Shown here: in pieces, positions 22,801 to 34,770 of the stretch
How positions within the stretch are numbered: position 1 is the first letter of the stretch
Layout of the letters: every line of letters starts with the position of its first letter
Assembly: GCA_021234155.1 (NCBI GenBank)
Contig: JAJEKV010000059.1
Span: forward strand, 8,748,779 to 8,812,778
DNA: 64,000 nt
Direction of reading: 5' to 3'
Source of the DNA: Isoetes taiwanensis
Lineage: Eukaryota > Streptophyta > Lycopodiopsida > Isoetales > Isoetaceae
Position numbers and translations under genes: made by a program
Notes under the pieces: generated by a model
The model's database searches: none
The model's input: the letters and a program-made list of their open reading frames with translations, nothing else
What the model was told of the DNA's origin: nothing

Positions 22801-24525
22801 CCGGTCCGAGAAGGTCCAAAAATCCAACATCCGTCCCTGAACATATCAAACCGCTAAGCGCCCCGCGGCGACATAACGAGAAAACCAAAGTGTTTTGTCG
22901 GACATTGCAGGTTCGCCAATCCGACTGGTTTTACATCGTCCGAATGCCAAAATTACCCTAACACCGCCTACATCAAGACACGGCGAAACAAACACTTACG
23001 TCCTTCAGCCCACCTCCTAGTTGAATTGACTACGAGTGTGTTGCACATGATATAGTTTGGCCCGAAACGGTGGGCTTTAGCCAGCTGCCTTGGTTCCTAG
23101 GCAATGTCGGTTTGGTCCATTGGCAGACGCAGACAATCGTCTTTTGCAAGCCCGGGACGTGGGCCTTCGAGAGGAATTTTGGGGCAAGCTTGAGAACGCC
23201 AACACCCCCTCTACATCAAGACATTCGGAACCTAGTCACGAATGGAGTTTGGAAACCCTATGAGCCGCCGTGTTCCAGCCCGGTTTGGCGCTTTTGGGTG
23301 CCGTTTTGGTCTTTGCACTTGGGACGAACATGTCAAGGGGAACACGGAATGGAGTTTGGATCCATCTCCTCCCGCTGTATAGAAGTCAAGGGCATTTTTG
23401 CAAAAATTCGTAATTAATGCATAGTACATGGACTTAAATTTGATTTTTGTCAGCTAGCTTCCTAAGTCATCGCCAACATACAAAGCCAACTTTCAAAATT
23501 TTTGGATAAGGTTTAGATCAAATAGTTTGCACTAGAACAGTCCCGGGCAGCCCGTTGTTGGGCAGCCGAGCCGCACACTTGCCCAAGTCAAACAAGGTCG
23601 ACCTTGCAAGGCCTCCTCATTAGAGGGGAGAGTCCGAACCTCGTGAGGCGAGCCCCAAAAGCTTCCCGAGGCAGCCTTTCCTCGGCAGCGCCCCACGGGG
23701 TGTACGCTAAAGACCACACTCCCGATCTCGGTTCCCGTATCCGACCGTTGAATCCTTTGTTCCGTGAACCTGGTCCGAAAGGTCCAAAAAATCCAACATC
23801 CGTCCGGAGAACATATCAAACCGCCGGCGCCCCCGCGGCGACAAGTAGAAACCAAAGTGTTTTGTCGCTCGGACATTGCGAGGTTCAAAATGCCGATCCG
23901 ACTTCGCCACATCGTCCCAAATGCCAAAATTACCCTAGGGACCAAGTTACACGCCGGTTTTGGTAAAAGAAACAAACACTTATGCCCTACATTGCAAGAG
24001 ATTCAAGCAGCCCACCTCCCAGGGCCAATTGACTACGAAAGTTTGCACATGAGATAGTTTGGCGCTCTTCGAGAAGGGTGGGCTTCACTTGGCCACAAAA
24101 CTTGGTCCCTAGGGCAATGTCGACGCTCCCGAGTCCATTGGCGAGACAGATCACGGTTCCCGAGAGGGAAATTGCCCGTCCGGCCGCCAGGCCTTTGGGA
24201 GAGGACTTTTTGGGGCAAGCTGCCGGTGGTTTTAGGGTCCGTGCTCAAGCCAACACCCCCTACGCCAAGACACGACGCAAGGTCCTAGTCAACCGACAAG
24301 CATAGAGCCTCCCAAACGAAACCCTATGAGTTGCCGTGTTCTAGCGGTGGTTTGCATTTTGGGTGCCGAAGTTTTGGTCTTTGCACTTGGGGACGTGGGT
24401 CAATCACATGCAGCTGAGAACGCTGGCAAGTAAGGGAACCGACGAATGGAGTTTGGATCAAGACCCTCTGCCAGGCGCTTAGAAGTCAAGGCCCGCTTTG
24501 CGAAGAAGACATTCGAAATTAGCAT
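19858..24525 (+). repeat. Tandem satellite, unit about 1.1 kb, about 4.3 copies
   Basis: Landmarks repeat in register: CTTGGTCCCTAGGGCAATGT at 20031, 21136, 23088 (variant) and 24101; TTAGAGGGGAGAGTCC at about 20655, 21758, 22671 and 23620; AAAGTGTTTTGTCG at about 20889, 21944, 22886 and 23855. Full units are about 1000-1105 bp. Each also contains the inverse ACCCTAGGGACCAAG (20967, 22001, 23932), so a ~17-bp inverted repeat brackets about 870-950 bp of each unit. Copies differ mostly by many small deletions, most in the third. No coding function is supported. Confidence 0.85.
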
Positions 24526-24810
24526 GTTGGTAGGGTATTAGTTCTCATAGCAGGGACAAAATTAAAAAAAATATATATATATATATGTCGTCAGAATAAG
24601 CGAACACGTAGCTATTGGTAAGGTATTAGTTATCGTGAAAGGTGTAAGGTATTACTAGTTATCATCATCAGATTATATACCTCATAGCTCAACGGATGTA
24701 CCACAAAACATTGAACATTTTCATGGTGGTATATTTCATAACTTTAACGGTGTAGCAAGTCAAATAAACCCCTATCCATGTTAAATAAACCCACATGCAT
24801 TCTATACTAT

Positions 24811-24844
<34 letters not shown>
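24526..24844. other. Array flank ending in poly-A
   Basis: Contains (AT)n and two GGTAAGGTATTAGTTATC-like copies, and ends in a run of 30 A (24815-24844) next to the second GC-rich motif cluster. Confidence 0.5.
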
Positions 24845-24846
<2 letters not shown>

Positions 24847-24849
24847 GTC

Positions 24850-24965
24850 AGAAAAAACGTTACATAAACGCCGCTCAACGACGTTTTTGTCGCCGCTTAA
24901 CGACGCCACGACGCCGTTAAACGACGACACAGGATTTAAATCGAAAACAAAGCAATCCCGCCGCT
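24850..24965. repeat. GC-rich CGCCGTTAAACGACG motif cluster
   Basis: Contains CGCCGCTCAACGACG, CGCCGCTTAACGACG and CGCCGTTAAACGACG in a row, like 19260-19786. Confidence 0.65.
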
Positions 24966-25092
24966 TATTTTCGAAAGCAAGCAAAGCTTATGGAGGAGTG
25001 TTTTTGAGGCGATTTTCGCGGATCTACTTTGGGGTCTATTCTATGTAAGACAAGCTTCATAAGGTATGTGCACGGATTAACCAACCTCGTTT

Positions 25093-25810
25093 TTGAATCT
25101 AAACTTGTTTTTGGGTAGATTTAGAGCTTTTTGTATTTGTTGTTTGTTCTTCCTTCAACCTTCATTCTTTCTTCTTCCATTCTTGCATCCTTCTTCCATA
25201 CATATTCTTCCATTCCCTTTGTCATCTTCTTCTTCGATTCTTCCTCCTCTTATTCAAATTCTTACTCTTAATCCTCCTCTTTGCGCTTCATCTTCTTCAG
25301 ATTCTTCCTCCCATTTTCGGGTTCCTCCTCTTCTTCTTAGCCTTTTCTTCTTCGGAATTCTTCCATTCTTCTTCTAATTTTTTTCCCCATCTAAGAAGAC
25401 GCTGTTAAAAGACCTAAACCCTTCTTCTTTCAAAATTTTTCCTTATTAGTTGTTTTATACTATTTCTTTCTAATCATTGAATTTTTTTGTTTTGCATGTA
25501 CACTCCTAGCAAAATGTGTTGTTCTTGCAAAACAAGTTGGCACCTCTTCCGTAAGGATTTAATTTTTTCAATACGGTAATAAAATACTAATGCTTTATTT
25601 AGGTTAAATTGTTATCCAAGAAGGGGACGCCATTGAAACCACCCTCCCCCATTGATTTTCCATATTTTTTTTTTTTTTAAGTTGTTTATTTATACTAATA
25701 TTTTACTAATCATTGAATTTATTGTTTTGCATGTACACTCCTAGCAAATGCGTTGTTTGTGCAAAACAACTTTGCCACCTTTTGTACCCGTGTAAGCATT
25801 TAATTTTCAA
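25093..25810. repeat. Polypyrimidine tract and two-copy tandem repeat
   Basis: 25140-25440 is almost pure T/C with CTTCTTC units and encodes only low-complexity frames. About 25445-25570 and 25680-25810 are two copies of a segment containing GTTTTGCATGTACACTCCTA and GCAAAACAA. 25811-26079 is AT-rich with nothing recognised. Confidence 0.7.
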
Positions 25811-26079
25811 TATGCTTAATGTATTGATTAATGTATTTAGCTTAATTTATTGATTAATGTATTTAGCTAAAAAATTGGGGCTTCATTTATTTTTGTATTT
25901 TTTTAATATATTTAAGCTTACATCATTTAATGACGTTAAAATCTTATATTTCTTTATTGGTTAAATTCATTTTATAGGCTTTAAATTAAATGTATTAACT
26001 TCATTCATAATAAATGTATTATTATTATTTTTTTCAATTTATAAAAAAAATTAAAAAAATAAAAAAATTTTTTTTATAC

Positions 26080-26460
26080 ACGTAAGCAACGCCGTTAAAC
26101 GACGCTGCTTACGCACGCCACGCCGCCAACGACGCCGCTTTAGCGCCAGCGCTAGCCCTTGTGCGTGGGCTATGCGATATGCGATAACGTCGTTAAACGG
26201 CGTCAAACAAATGTTACCACGTCGGCAATAACCGCTTCGCCCGGCCCGCGGCCTTTGGCGGCGTAAAGCGACACGATATGCGATGGCGTCGTTGAAAACG
26301 GCGTCATTAAATTAAGCTTTAAGGCAGCGGATTCGCGGCAGCGATATGGCAATGGCGTCCGCGTCGTAAAGCGGCGATGCCGGGCGTCGTTATGAAGTGG
26401 ATTTCATCGACTTTTTGGCGTTCGCTCATCGACGTTCAACGACGTCACGGGCGTGCGTAA
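26080..26460. repeat. GC-rich motif cluster in both orientations
   Basis: Holds CGCCGTTAAACGACG near 26090 and its inverse CGTCGTTAAACGGCG near 26190, plus many partial copies and GCGATATGCGAT repeats. Non-coding. Confidence 0.65.
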
Positions 26461-26569
26461 TAGGCGATAAATAACAGGGCAATTTTTGTAGTCTTAGAAG
26501 CGTGCTGAAAATGGGGTGGTAGAAGTGTAAAACAAGTTGCTTGCTCATGGCTAAACCACCAAGATGCTA

Positions 26570-28330
26570 GAGATTCGGTTAGCATTTATCTGATCTTTGG
26601 AGTCGCATGGAAAGAAATCATTATGGGTTTGGAGAAGACCTTGTTTTGGTGGTCCACCGCAAAATTGTCTCTTTTTAGATCACATTACAAAGGCGATTGA
26701 TCAAGCGCTTATTACTTCTAGCCCCACAGGTCAAAGTACAGGAGCTCATTGCAATAGTCTAGAACTTTACCGGAGAAGGTATTGTGATTAACGTGGCTTG
26801 ACCTAAATGCATCCTTCCAGAATGGGCAGGTGGTCTGAGTATGATGGATTTCGTACTGTAGAGCAAAGTTCTTATGTCAAAGTTTATTTGGAGACTCCAA
26901 ATGGCGAAGAAAAACTCTATTGGTTTACGCCTTTGTAGATAATCTCTTAGTCACTATGTCCCTCTAGACAAGAAGACCATGCCTTATTTCATCCTCTGCA
27001 GCCTTTTCCAAATGCTTCTTTTTTTCTATGTGGATTATGGGCAGCATAAGATGCAGTCAGACATCTATTTGAATCATGTCCTTCCATCCAATAAAGGAGC
27101 TCGTTGCAATAGTCCGGAACTTTGTAATGTCCAGTACCAAAAAGATGTTGTGATTAAGGTGGCTTGTCCTAAATACATCCTTCTAAAATACACAGATTAA
27201 GTATGATGGACTTCTTACAGCTGAGAAAAGTCCTTATTTCAAAGTTCATTTGAAGACTCCAGAAGGGAAGAATAACTCTCTTGGTTTATGCCTTCTTAGA
27301 CAATTTCTTAGTCACTGTGTCCCTCTCTATGCAAGAAGGCAATCAAACCAGTTATGCCTTAGGTTCTATTTCATCCTTTGCAGTCTTTTCCAAATGCTTC
27401 TCTTTTTTTACATGGATTATTGGCAGCATGAGATGCAGTCAGACATCTTTTTAGATCATGTCCTTCCATCCACACCTTGCTGGAGATTCCGTGGTGGTGG
27501 ATACCATTGCTGCCAAACCTCTCAGCACCTCCATTGATTGCATCAGTTCATCCCCTTACATAGAGATGATGGATCCATGCAGGTGTCATCTCTATTCAAG
27601 CATAATATGAAGCTGGTCGGCTATTGTCTTGGTCTGACTTTCAGGTCAAAATTCTATTATCGTTGGGATGTGTCTATATAGGAGAAGGCCGCAGAAAATT
27701 GCCCTCCTATGCTGGGGGTTGGTGTTATAGAAAGGATCTTGAAGATGCCACGAAAATCTTCACAAAGGCAACTACTTGTCTGCTCAATATATCGTCTTCC
27801 TCTTAGCACCACAACTCCTCTGATTGCCAAATGGATGGCACCTGCAGGTTCCACAACCCAATTTGGGTCATACATGGTGCTAGCTTTGGGTTAAGTTGCA
27901 CCATCCCAAAGTGTCTATACTTTGGTGGCAGGTCATCCATAGGTGTCTACATGCTAATGCCTGCTGGTACCGCTATGATCTTCCTTTATCTGCAGCATGT
28001 CCGCTCTGCCTTTCAGATCTTGAGCCCCTTGAGAACTTTCTTTTTGCTTGTCCAGAGGTTCAGCCTATGTGATCCTAGCTATAAGGTTTATTTAATAGTG
28101 CAATAGACTGCCAAGACATCCTCTTGACGTCCTACCCCAATGCATGGCCCACAGCTAGACAGAGAGCATTGCATCTTAGTTCTAGTTGGTTTCCATGATC
28201 GATATGGGAGCGTCGCAGATGTCACATTTTTTAGGGCATCTACTTATCTGCTCACGGTGGTACTGTTGTGGCCCAGGCTAAGACACTGATGGCTTACAAG
28301 TATCCTTCCCTTGAACTAGAATTGATGGAA
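26570..28330 (+). mobile_element. L1-type LINE relic with zf-RVT domain and a tandem duplication
   Basis: After frameshifts the + strand reads CILPEWAGGLSMMDFRTV, as in LINE ORF2 downstream of the reverse transcriptase. Further on it reads KLHHPKVSILWWQVIHRCL, then CPLC and ENFLFACPEVQPMW, the reverse-transcriptase zinc-binding region (W..L-K-W-H-LH..C..C..H/N..C). About 26745-27085 and 27095-27475 are tandem copies, with AATGCTTCT..GATTATKGGCAGCAT and GATGCAGTCAGACATCT blocks about 350-380 bp apart. Many stops make it dead. Confidence 0.65.
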
Positions 28331-29239
28331 CGTATTTGGATTCAGTACCTTCAAATTGGTTTAATTTCCTATTTTGGAGTAAGTACGCTGTGCTTCATGA
28401 TCGTGGGTTCGGCATCTTCTTTTGTGCTTACATTTGGTTAATTTATATTCTCCAATCATTAGGGTGTAATCTTATATGGGGCATGCATATGCATGCATGC
28501 AAACCAACACAAACATCATCGTATTGTAAAATAAGTATCATCAAATCAATTGTGCATGAGATTATTTAAGGGGTATGGTACCTAACTCATTTTGATAGTT
28601 GAATTTTGATGATCCATTAATAGGAGCGCAACCTTGCATGTTTGTTTGTGATGGATATACACACAAACAAAGGCAATTGTCCCGAAGGTCTAGACCGCTG
28701 AATAATTCAAGGGACCAAGTATCAAGAAATTGTGTAGTCGATAAACTTGCTACAATTCTTTTAGATTATGGAGAGTATTCTTTCAATGGTTGGAACTATG
28801 ATTTTTGTATTGTATTGTATCCAAAATCATATTTTTGGGGTAGTTTGAGCTGTTTATTTGTTTTAGAGGTCATATATCTTAGATTTTTTTTCTTATGGTT
28901 TTGGTTCCAAAGTTATCACAAGGGAAACGTATTTTGCGAATTTTGGGAAGTTCGTATGTTCTTATGCGGAGAGTATTGATCTCATAGTTTCTGGCAGTGG
29001 AGTAGCACTGCCGGCATGCAGGGTCAGATTGTTCAGATGCTGGTGCGTTCCTCCAGCCTGCTTGGTTTCGTAGGCCTGGTTTCACATAAACTTTCTTGAT
29101 CACGGAGGGCTGTGGTGAAGCGATTGTTGGGCTTAATTTACATGGAAGTTTTTTCATTATTACCGAGAAGGCAACTTAACAAATAGGAGCCCAAATTATC
29201 GCCAAAGGCCTCGTGATCGCGCCACGATCGTTAGCCCTA
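28331..29239. other. No gene seen
   Basis: AT-rich. No frame with recognisable motifs. Confidence 0.45.
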
Positions 29240-29384
29240 GAAGATAATCGCAGTTGTATTTAATTTCTAGCTGATTCAACGCGGAACAGAGCTTTTTTCA
29301 ACCCGACTGACATCTAAAACGGGCTGAAAAAAGCTCTATTCAACGCTGAATCAGCTAGAAATCAGCCACAACTGGGATTATCTT
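29240..29384. repeat. Long imperfect hairpin, 65-bp arms and 15-base loop
   Basis: 29240-29304 pairs with 29320-29384 with roughly ten mismatches and no large bulge. Ends are GAAGATAATC and its complement. The inner part, AGAGCTTTTTTCA-CCCG, is nearly perfect. It may be a small foldback element or a MIRNA-like precursor. Confidence 0.7.
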
Positions 29385-32100
29385 CCATGTGATCGCTACA
29401 TGTGTGTCTGAAGGTCCAAATCCTCCGTCTTAGGGTAGAAGATCACTGGCTATAGCCATAGATCACCAATGGAGCCTGGTGGCCTGGTTTGCCCAAGCTC
29501 ATGACAGATTCATGGTCCGTTCTAGGGTTCAAGGTTCTAGTTTGGTTCAAAGCTTCGGCTTGATGTGATATTCGTTCAGGGTTTTGTGCCACTACAGTGA
29601 ATCCACAAGAAAAGGCTGTGGTGAGGCCGTTGGAGGTTCGATTCCTCCGGCTTCGCTTACTGTCAATCAAGGTTTCTGGCCTGTGTGGTTGCTTCGTGAT
29701 AGAGGTTCGGGCCTTTTTTGGTTTGTAGAAATAAAATATCATGTTTTTGGATTGTGAATATGATGTTTTTGTATGGTTCTTAATTGTCCACTTTTGCATC
29801 GTTGGAACTTGCACATCAATTTTTGATCAATAATTTGCTAGCTCTTGATCTAACATAAATGAGGGAACATTCCCAAATCAATAAATGAGTGATCAACTTA
29901 TAAGGGTAGGCCTGCCATTTTTTTGTAATGGCACATTTTAGAATGCCCTTATTTTTGCATGGTAAATTTTGAAACACCCTTTTTTTTAAGCTCAAAATTC
30001 AGATTACCTTTTTTATCTATAATTCAATAAACAATTTCAGCAAAACAAAAACACTTCAAATGGCAAATACTTTAAAGAAAATCTTACAAAGCTTATACTT
30101 ACAAAAAAACATAGCTTATAACATAGCTTATATGTACTTGCAAAAGAACATAGCTTATAATAACACAGCTTATAATGCTCTGGTTTGATAAACATATTGA
30201 ATGCAAGCGAAATTTGAAATGCCTAGATCTAGATTCTGGATGAATAGGCTCTTACCTCTGATAGTAATATGCTTGCTTTTGGCTGAATTGATGAATTTTT
30301 ATCTGGATGGTGCCCAAATAGGATTGTTGATGAGATCACCCGGCCTCACCGGCATTGGTATCGCTTCAAATTCTTTCTCGCTCTTTTAGTTTGATCCAAT
30401 CATCCAAAGCTTGAAAAACTGAGGTTACAAGGAGTCAAAATTAGGAAAAATTATAAGGAATAAGCATGGAATCAAAATCAGGGAGTCTACTGGCAATGGC
30501 ATCGCTTCAAATTCTTCCACTTCGACTCTTTCAATTTGATCCAAAAGCTTGAAAATCCGAGGTTACAATGAGGGAGTTGAAATAAGGAAAAACAAGAATG
30601 AGCCATCCAACATCGAATCGAAATCAGAGAGAGGGAGGGAGTCTTCTCTTTCTCTTCTGCTTCCGTGATTTTTCTTCTCCCGCCCACAGTCCAAGCCGTC
30701 GTCCGTTGCTTTTTCCCACCAGAGCGCCCACATGCATTAATGATAATAAATTAAAAATATGATTTTTGGCTAATTTGCTTGATTTTTGGCCAATAATAAC
30801 CCATTCTTTGGATTTTATACGTGTATATTAATTAACAATAAAATAATAAATAATAAAATATTATAAAAAAATTCATAACAGAAAAGGGGCTTAACAAAAT
30901 CTTAAGGGTTTTTCGAAATCTTACCCTTATCTATAATGGTATGTTTATTTTTGCCCTTTTCATGGTGAAGGCATTTTTGCCCTTTTGCCCTTAAAAATGA
31001 TGTCCTAAAAAAAATTCCCTTTATTTGAAGAGTTATTGCGGCAACGTTGCAAAGGGCGGCTAACGTTGCAAAGTTGATCAACAAATAAAAAATGCAAATA
31101 AACCCATATGCAAGAAATTGTGATATTCCGGACCCGTGGAGGGTTGACTCCAGACCGTGGATTCACCGTATATTCCACAAATTGTGCCTCAGGGATGGCC
31201 TACGTTTTTTTGCTCCATAAAACGAAAGCCAAATCCTAAGGTCCATATTGCCCTTACATTATACTCACATTTCTGCTTGTGGGATGGACTCTCTATGGCT
31301 CTCCACGTCACAACATCAATCATTCCCTCACAAAATCTCTTCTACATTCCCCTGTTTCACTTCTCTCATGCGATCGGCCTCAAATCCACTTCCAGAAATA
31401 CTTCCCTCCATCCCTCTTTCTACATATCCCGGAAGGGGATGTTTCGTGCAATACCCTTTGAATCGGCATGTCATAAGAGATATATATGCCTATAAATTCA
31501 TGCTTCATAGTTCGAAAATCCACAAAACAAATATCTTGCAATCTGCTTTGCATTCTGCTCTGTACTCAGCAGCAACAATTTGCTGCACACTAGCTCGACA
31601 TTAATATGTATTCACAATTCTCCCTGCCACTTCCAAAGGTCTACCTGCATCATTTGCAACCCTCCACTGCAATGAGGGCGCAGGATCTTTAGCAGCCCAA
31701 GCAAGCAGCCCCTTGCAACATAGTCAGAGCTCCCCAAGCAGGACTGATTTGCCATGGTGTCGTTGAAGCCACAGAGCTTGGGTAAACCGACCCCATCAAA
31801 CAAACTCGAACCAATTCCCCCTCCGCAGCAAATCGAACACCGCAAAAAATACCACATACGATTCCGCATATATACGCCCCCAAAATCTAGGCCCAACCAT
31901 CGGTGAGATACCCTCCCCAAATACGAAACAAAATAATTAGAACATTATACCCAAATACGAAACAAAATAATTAGAACATTATAGGATTGCAAGATAAAAA
32001 TTTTAAAATTTTTCAAAATAGTGCCCCATCCCGTCGATGGGTAAAGAGCCACTGGCCTTTCATCATAATAATAAATGGCTTACATTCCACGAAGGACGAC
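29385..32100. other. No gene seen; small tandem duplications
   Basis: About 30350-30470 and 30490-30630 are two diverged copies of a segment with ATCGCTTCAAATTCTT and CGAGGTTACAA-like blocks. A 33-bp unit (CCAAATACGAAACAAAATAA plus 13 more bases) is duplicated at 31917-31983. The part just before 32101 should contain the mTERF gene's promoter and 5' UTR, but no clear TATA box was chosen. Confidence 0.45.
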
Positions 32101-33015
32101 ATGAATATGGTGAATCAAGCAGGGCGCCTACCTTTGTCGATGTTCGTTCAGGCAAAGGGTAAGCCTTGTCTTCATATTTCATCTTAATTGTTGCTTGTTT
32201 CTTTCATGTTCTGTTTAAGCAGTTTCAGCGAAACCGGCTAGCATGAATACATTTTAAGACTTAGAAGCATGCTTCAAATTCTATGAAACATTGTTGAAAG
32301 ACTTCACAAAATTGGTATGCTAATAACACAATCTTTGGCAGGTGCCCATCTGCAAACTTTTCCAGGAAATCTTAAAATGAGCTGCAGTCTTCAAAACCCT
32401 ATGTTTATGTCAACAAATACAAGTTCTCCAAGGAGGTCTGTATTCGTAAAAGAATCTCGGATGAACAAATTATTATTATATCATATTAAGTACATAAAAT
32501 CAGATTTACGATTGATTGACCATGGTTTTAGACTTCATAATGCACTTGTTTCTGATGATACATCTATATTAGAGGTTACCCCCGAACATTTAGATGGATT
32601 AAGTTTGGAAAGATGGCAGGCCTGCTTTACCTATATAGTTGCTTTGGGTCTCACAGATGAAGAGGCTGCAAAGGTGCTTGGAAAGGCATTTGGACATATA
32701 AGATCCCCTTATTGGGGACAAAATAAAGAGAAAGCTGTTCCTGAACCTTCTATTCCTTTGGAAATAATAGATTATCTAAGAAACCTAGGTCTTAATGACA
32801 TAGATTTGGGAGAACTGCTTAAAAAGTTTCCTGAGATACTAGGTTGTGACCTTGAGGATCTGAAAAAAAATGTAGCAGATTTGGACAGTAAATGGGATAT
32901 TACAGGGAGAACGTTAACGAATCTTATTCTTCGTAAACCACACGTTCTTGGATACAATGTTGATTATGGTGGCGACTGCATGGTTGAATGTACCGCTGCT
33001 GGGCGTAGGTTTTAG
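32101..33015 (+). CDS. mTERF-family organelle protein, two exons
   Basis: Exon 1 is 32101-32158; intron 32159-32341 has GTAAGC at the donor and TTTGGCAG at the acceptor; exon 2 is 32342-33015. The joined frame is 243 residues. The N-terminus is Ser- and Arg-rich with few acidic residues, which suits a plastid or mitochondrial transit peptide. The second half holds mTERF-like repeats: IDYLRNLGLNDIDLGELLKK, FPEILGCDLEDLKKNVADL and LTNLILRKPHVLGYNVDYGG. mTERF proteins bind organellar nucleic acid and affect transcription or splicing. The protein is short for the family and belongs to a small plant subgroup that ends GDC-x-x-x-CT. Here the end is CTAAGRRF, which looks like the family's CTRCW-RF read through two compensating indels. 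An in-frame ATG at 31987 would add 38 residues and is the alternative start. Confidence 0.75.
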
Positions 33016-34026
33016 TATTTCATTTAACAAACTGTTCTGCACAAATGATATTCTTCTTCTAAAATTTATAAAAGATTCAGGTCTGCCTATGGATTGCCCC
33101 AGCAATGCAGCTGAAAGTGCTTAATCTGAGTTGCATGCTGTACTTTCGAGCCAATGTACGGTGCACAGGATACCATGGGCCTATATATTTATTGCAATAT
33201 TGATCATATTGCTGATTGGAGCAGGCTATTTGCATAGTTATCATCTTTACACTTTGGACATCGTTCAGTTTTTTTTTAATTCTTAATTATGAAGTAGAAA
33301 GGGCAACCAATTGAAGTTAATGAAGAATGTGCAACAGAATATGTGCCTAGAACAGTGTTGCATGGTTCAGCTCAGCAGCAGCGAAATCTATCTGGTAAAA
33401 AAAATTTATTATGACAATCTCAATCAATGAAGTCCAATGAGACATTTGTAAATTTGTATGATCAAGTTTCATTGACATAACAGTGAAGAACAAAAATGCT
33501 TGCTGCTTATAAAGATGCACTGTAATTTAACAGCCCTAGGCTTATAACTTGTACTAACATTGTCTCTTTTCTTTATTTGTTTAAATTGACTGAGTTCCTC
33601 TTATGAGCTCTTCTTGAGATCAATTTCAGATAGTTTGAATCTGAGACTGAGGACAAAGAAGGGATGGTAAAGAAAAGAGAAAGGAAAGAAACAATGGTTG
33701 TATTGTGTATGAGGAAACTAGTGTTATACTCTTGTAACTAGGCAGGCCACGCCATTTTGTCTGCACCAAATGAAAGGGTTCAGATTGATACATGGGGTTT
33801 TAACAAGTGAATTTTAGAACAAAATCAAGATGGTTGAGTTTTTTTTGGCATGACAAATTTATCATGCTCTTCCCTATGACCGCACCGGCAGCCCCTTGTT
33901 ACACAAAATTTCATGGCATGCCTCTTTGATCTTTCCACCACAATGTAGGTACTTATAAAACGATAGAACGCATGAACAACACTCACACTACAGTTTTCTC
34001 ATCTATATGTTTTAAAAAAATTTCCG
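33016..34026. other. 3' flank of the mTERF gene; no other gene
   Basis: AT-rich with short frames only. The first few hundred bases are the probable 3' UTR. Confidence 0.45.
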
Positions 34027-34430
34027 ACATACCCTTGAGTTTTGTGTATTTTGTACGATGCCCTTAGTCAATGTATTTACATTTGTAGAAATTCAAATAT
34101 CACCAAATAGTCTTATGGTTTTTCGTGTTTCATGGAAAGCCTGTGCAACAAATTGGCGAAGGTGGCTATTGCGTGAACGATTTGCTGCAATTGGAGCAGC
34201 AATTTGGTTTAGGATTTCGCTTCATCAATTTGCTCAATTAAAAGCTCCATCAATTTGCTTCACAATTCTTTTCAAATTGAAAGTCACAAAGGATTTAATT
34301 AACACGAAGCTTAAGAGCGTTTGGGAAATTAACATAAGTCTTAAGAGCATTTGAACTATTTCAAAAAATAAAAAGTACTTTGTATGTGATAAAGGGCATC
34401 CTACGGAATTATCAAAACTCAAGGGTATGT
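34027..34430. mobile_element. Second small TIR element
   Basis: ACATACCCTTGAGTTTTG at 34027 recurs inverted, ending at 34430, and both arms continue to a GATGCCCTT block about 40 bases in. The ~300-bp middle is non-coding. No target duplication is evident. Confidence 0.55.
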
Positions 34431-34579
34431 TATGAATTTTGTCAAAAAGTAAGGGTACTTTGTAGTTTTTCCATGATTAAAAAGTGGTAAGCATGGGCAC
34501 TCACTATTTTTAAACCTCGCCTATACAATAACCATGTATCCATAACGCCTTAAAGCCTGCTGGACAAAATGAGCCATCT

Positions 34580-34735
34580 GATTCTCTAGATGAAATATGC
34601 AAGAACAGGGGTGCATACATGTGCATGGCAATGAGGACCATAATCGTCTGAAACAGTATCTAGACACATGTTTCCACAGTGTTTTGGGATAATAATGCTT
34701 TTGGAGCTGGCAAAGAAATTGCACTACAAAAACCA
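34580..34735 (+). mobile_element. LINE C-terminal fragment
   Basis: It matches 60720-60830: GGTGCATACATGTGCA, then a diverged stretch ending TTTTGGGAT. Only a piece of the ORF2 tail region is present, directly before the LTR retrotransposon. Confidence 0.55.
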
Positions 34736-34765
34736 GATTAATCAGAGGTACTGTTAACCCATTTA

Positions 34766-34770
34766 CCTAT
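34766..34770. other. Target site duplication CCTAT (left) of the LTR retrotransposon
   Basis: CCTAT here and CCTAT at 56946-56950 directly flank the TG...CA ends of the element. This is the 5-bp duplication expected of a gypsy-type integrase. Confidence 0.9.

Noticed and set aside
25093-25377. 94-codon frame rich in Phe, Leu, Pro and Ser
   Set aside because: It translates a polypyrimidine tract and has no gene features.
31157-31604. Overlapping + strand frames of 112 and 118 codons before the mTERF gene
   Set aside because: No recognised motif, two competing frames over the same bases and no splice signals to link them to the gene.
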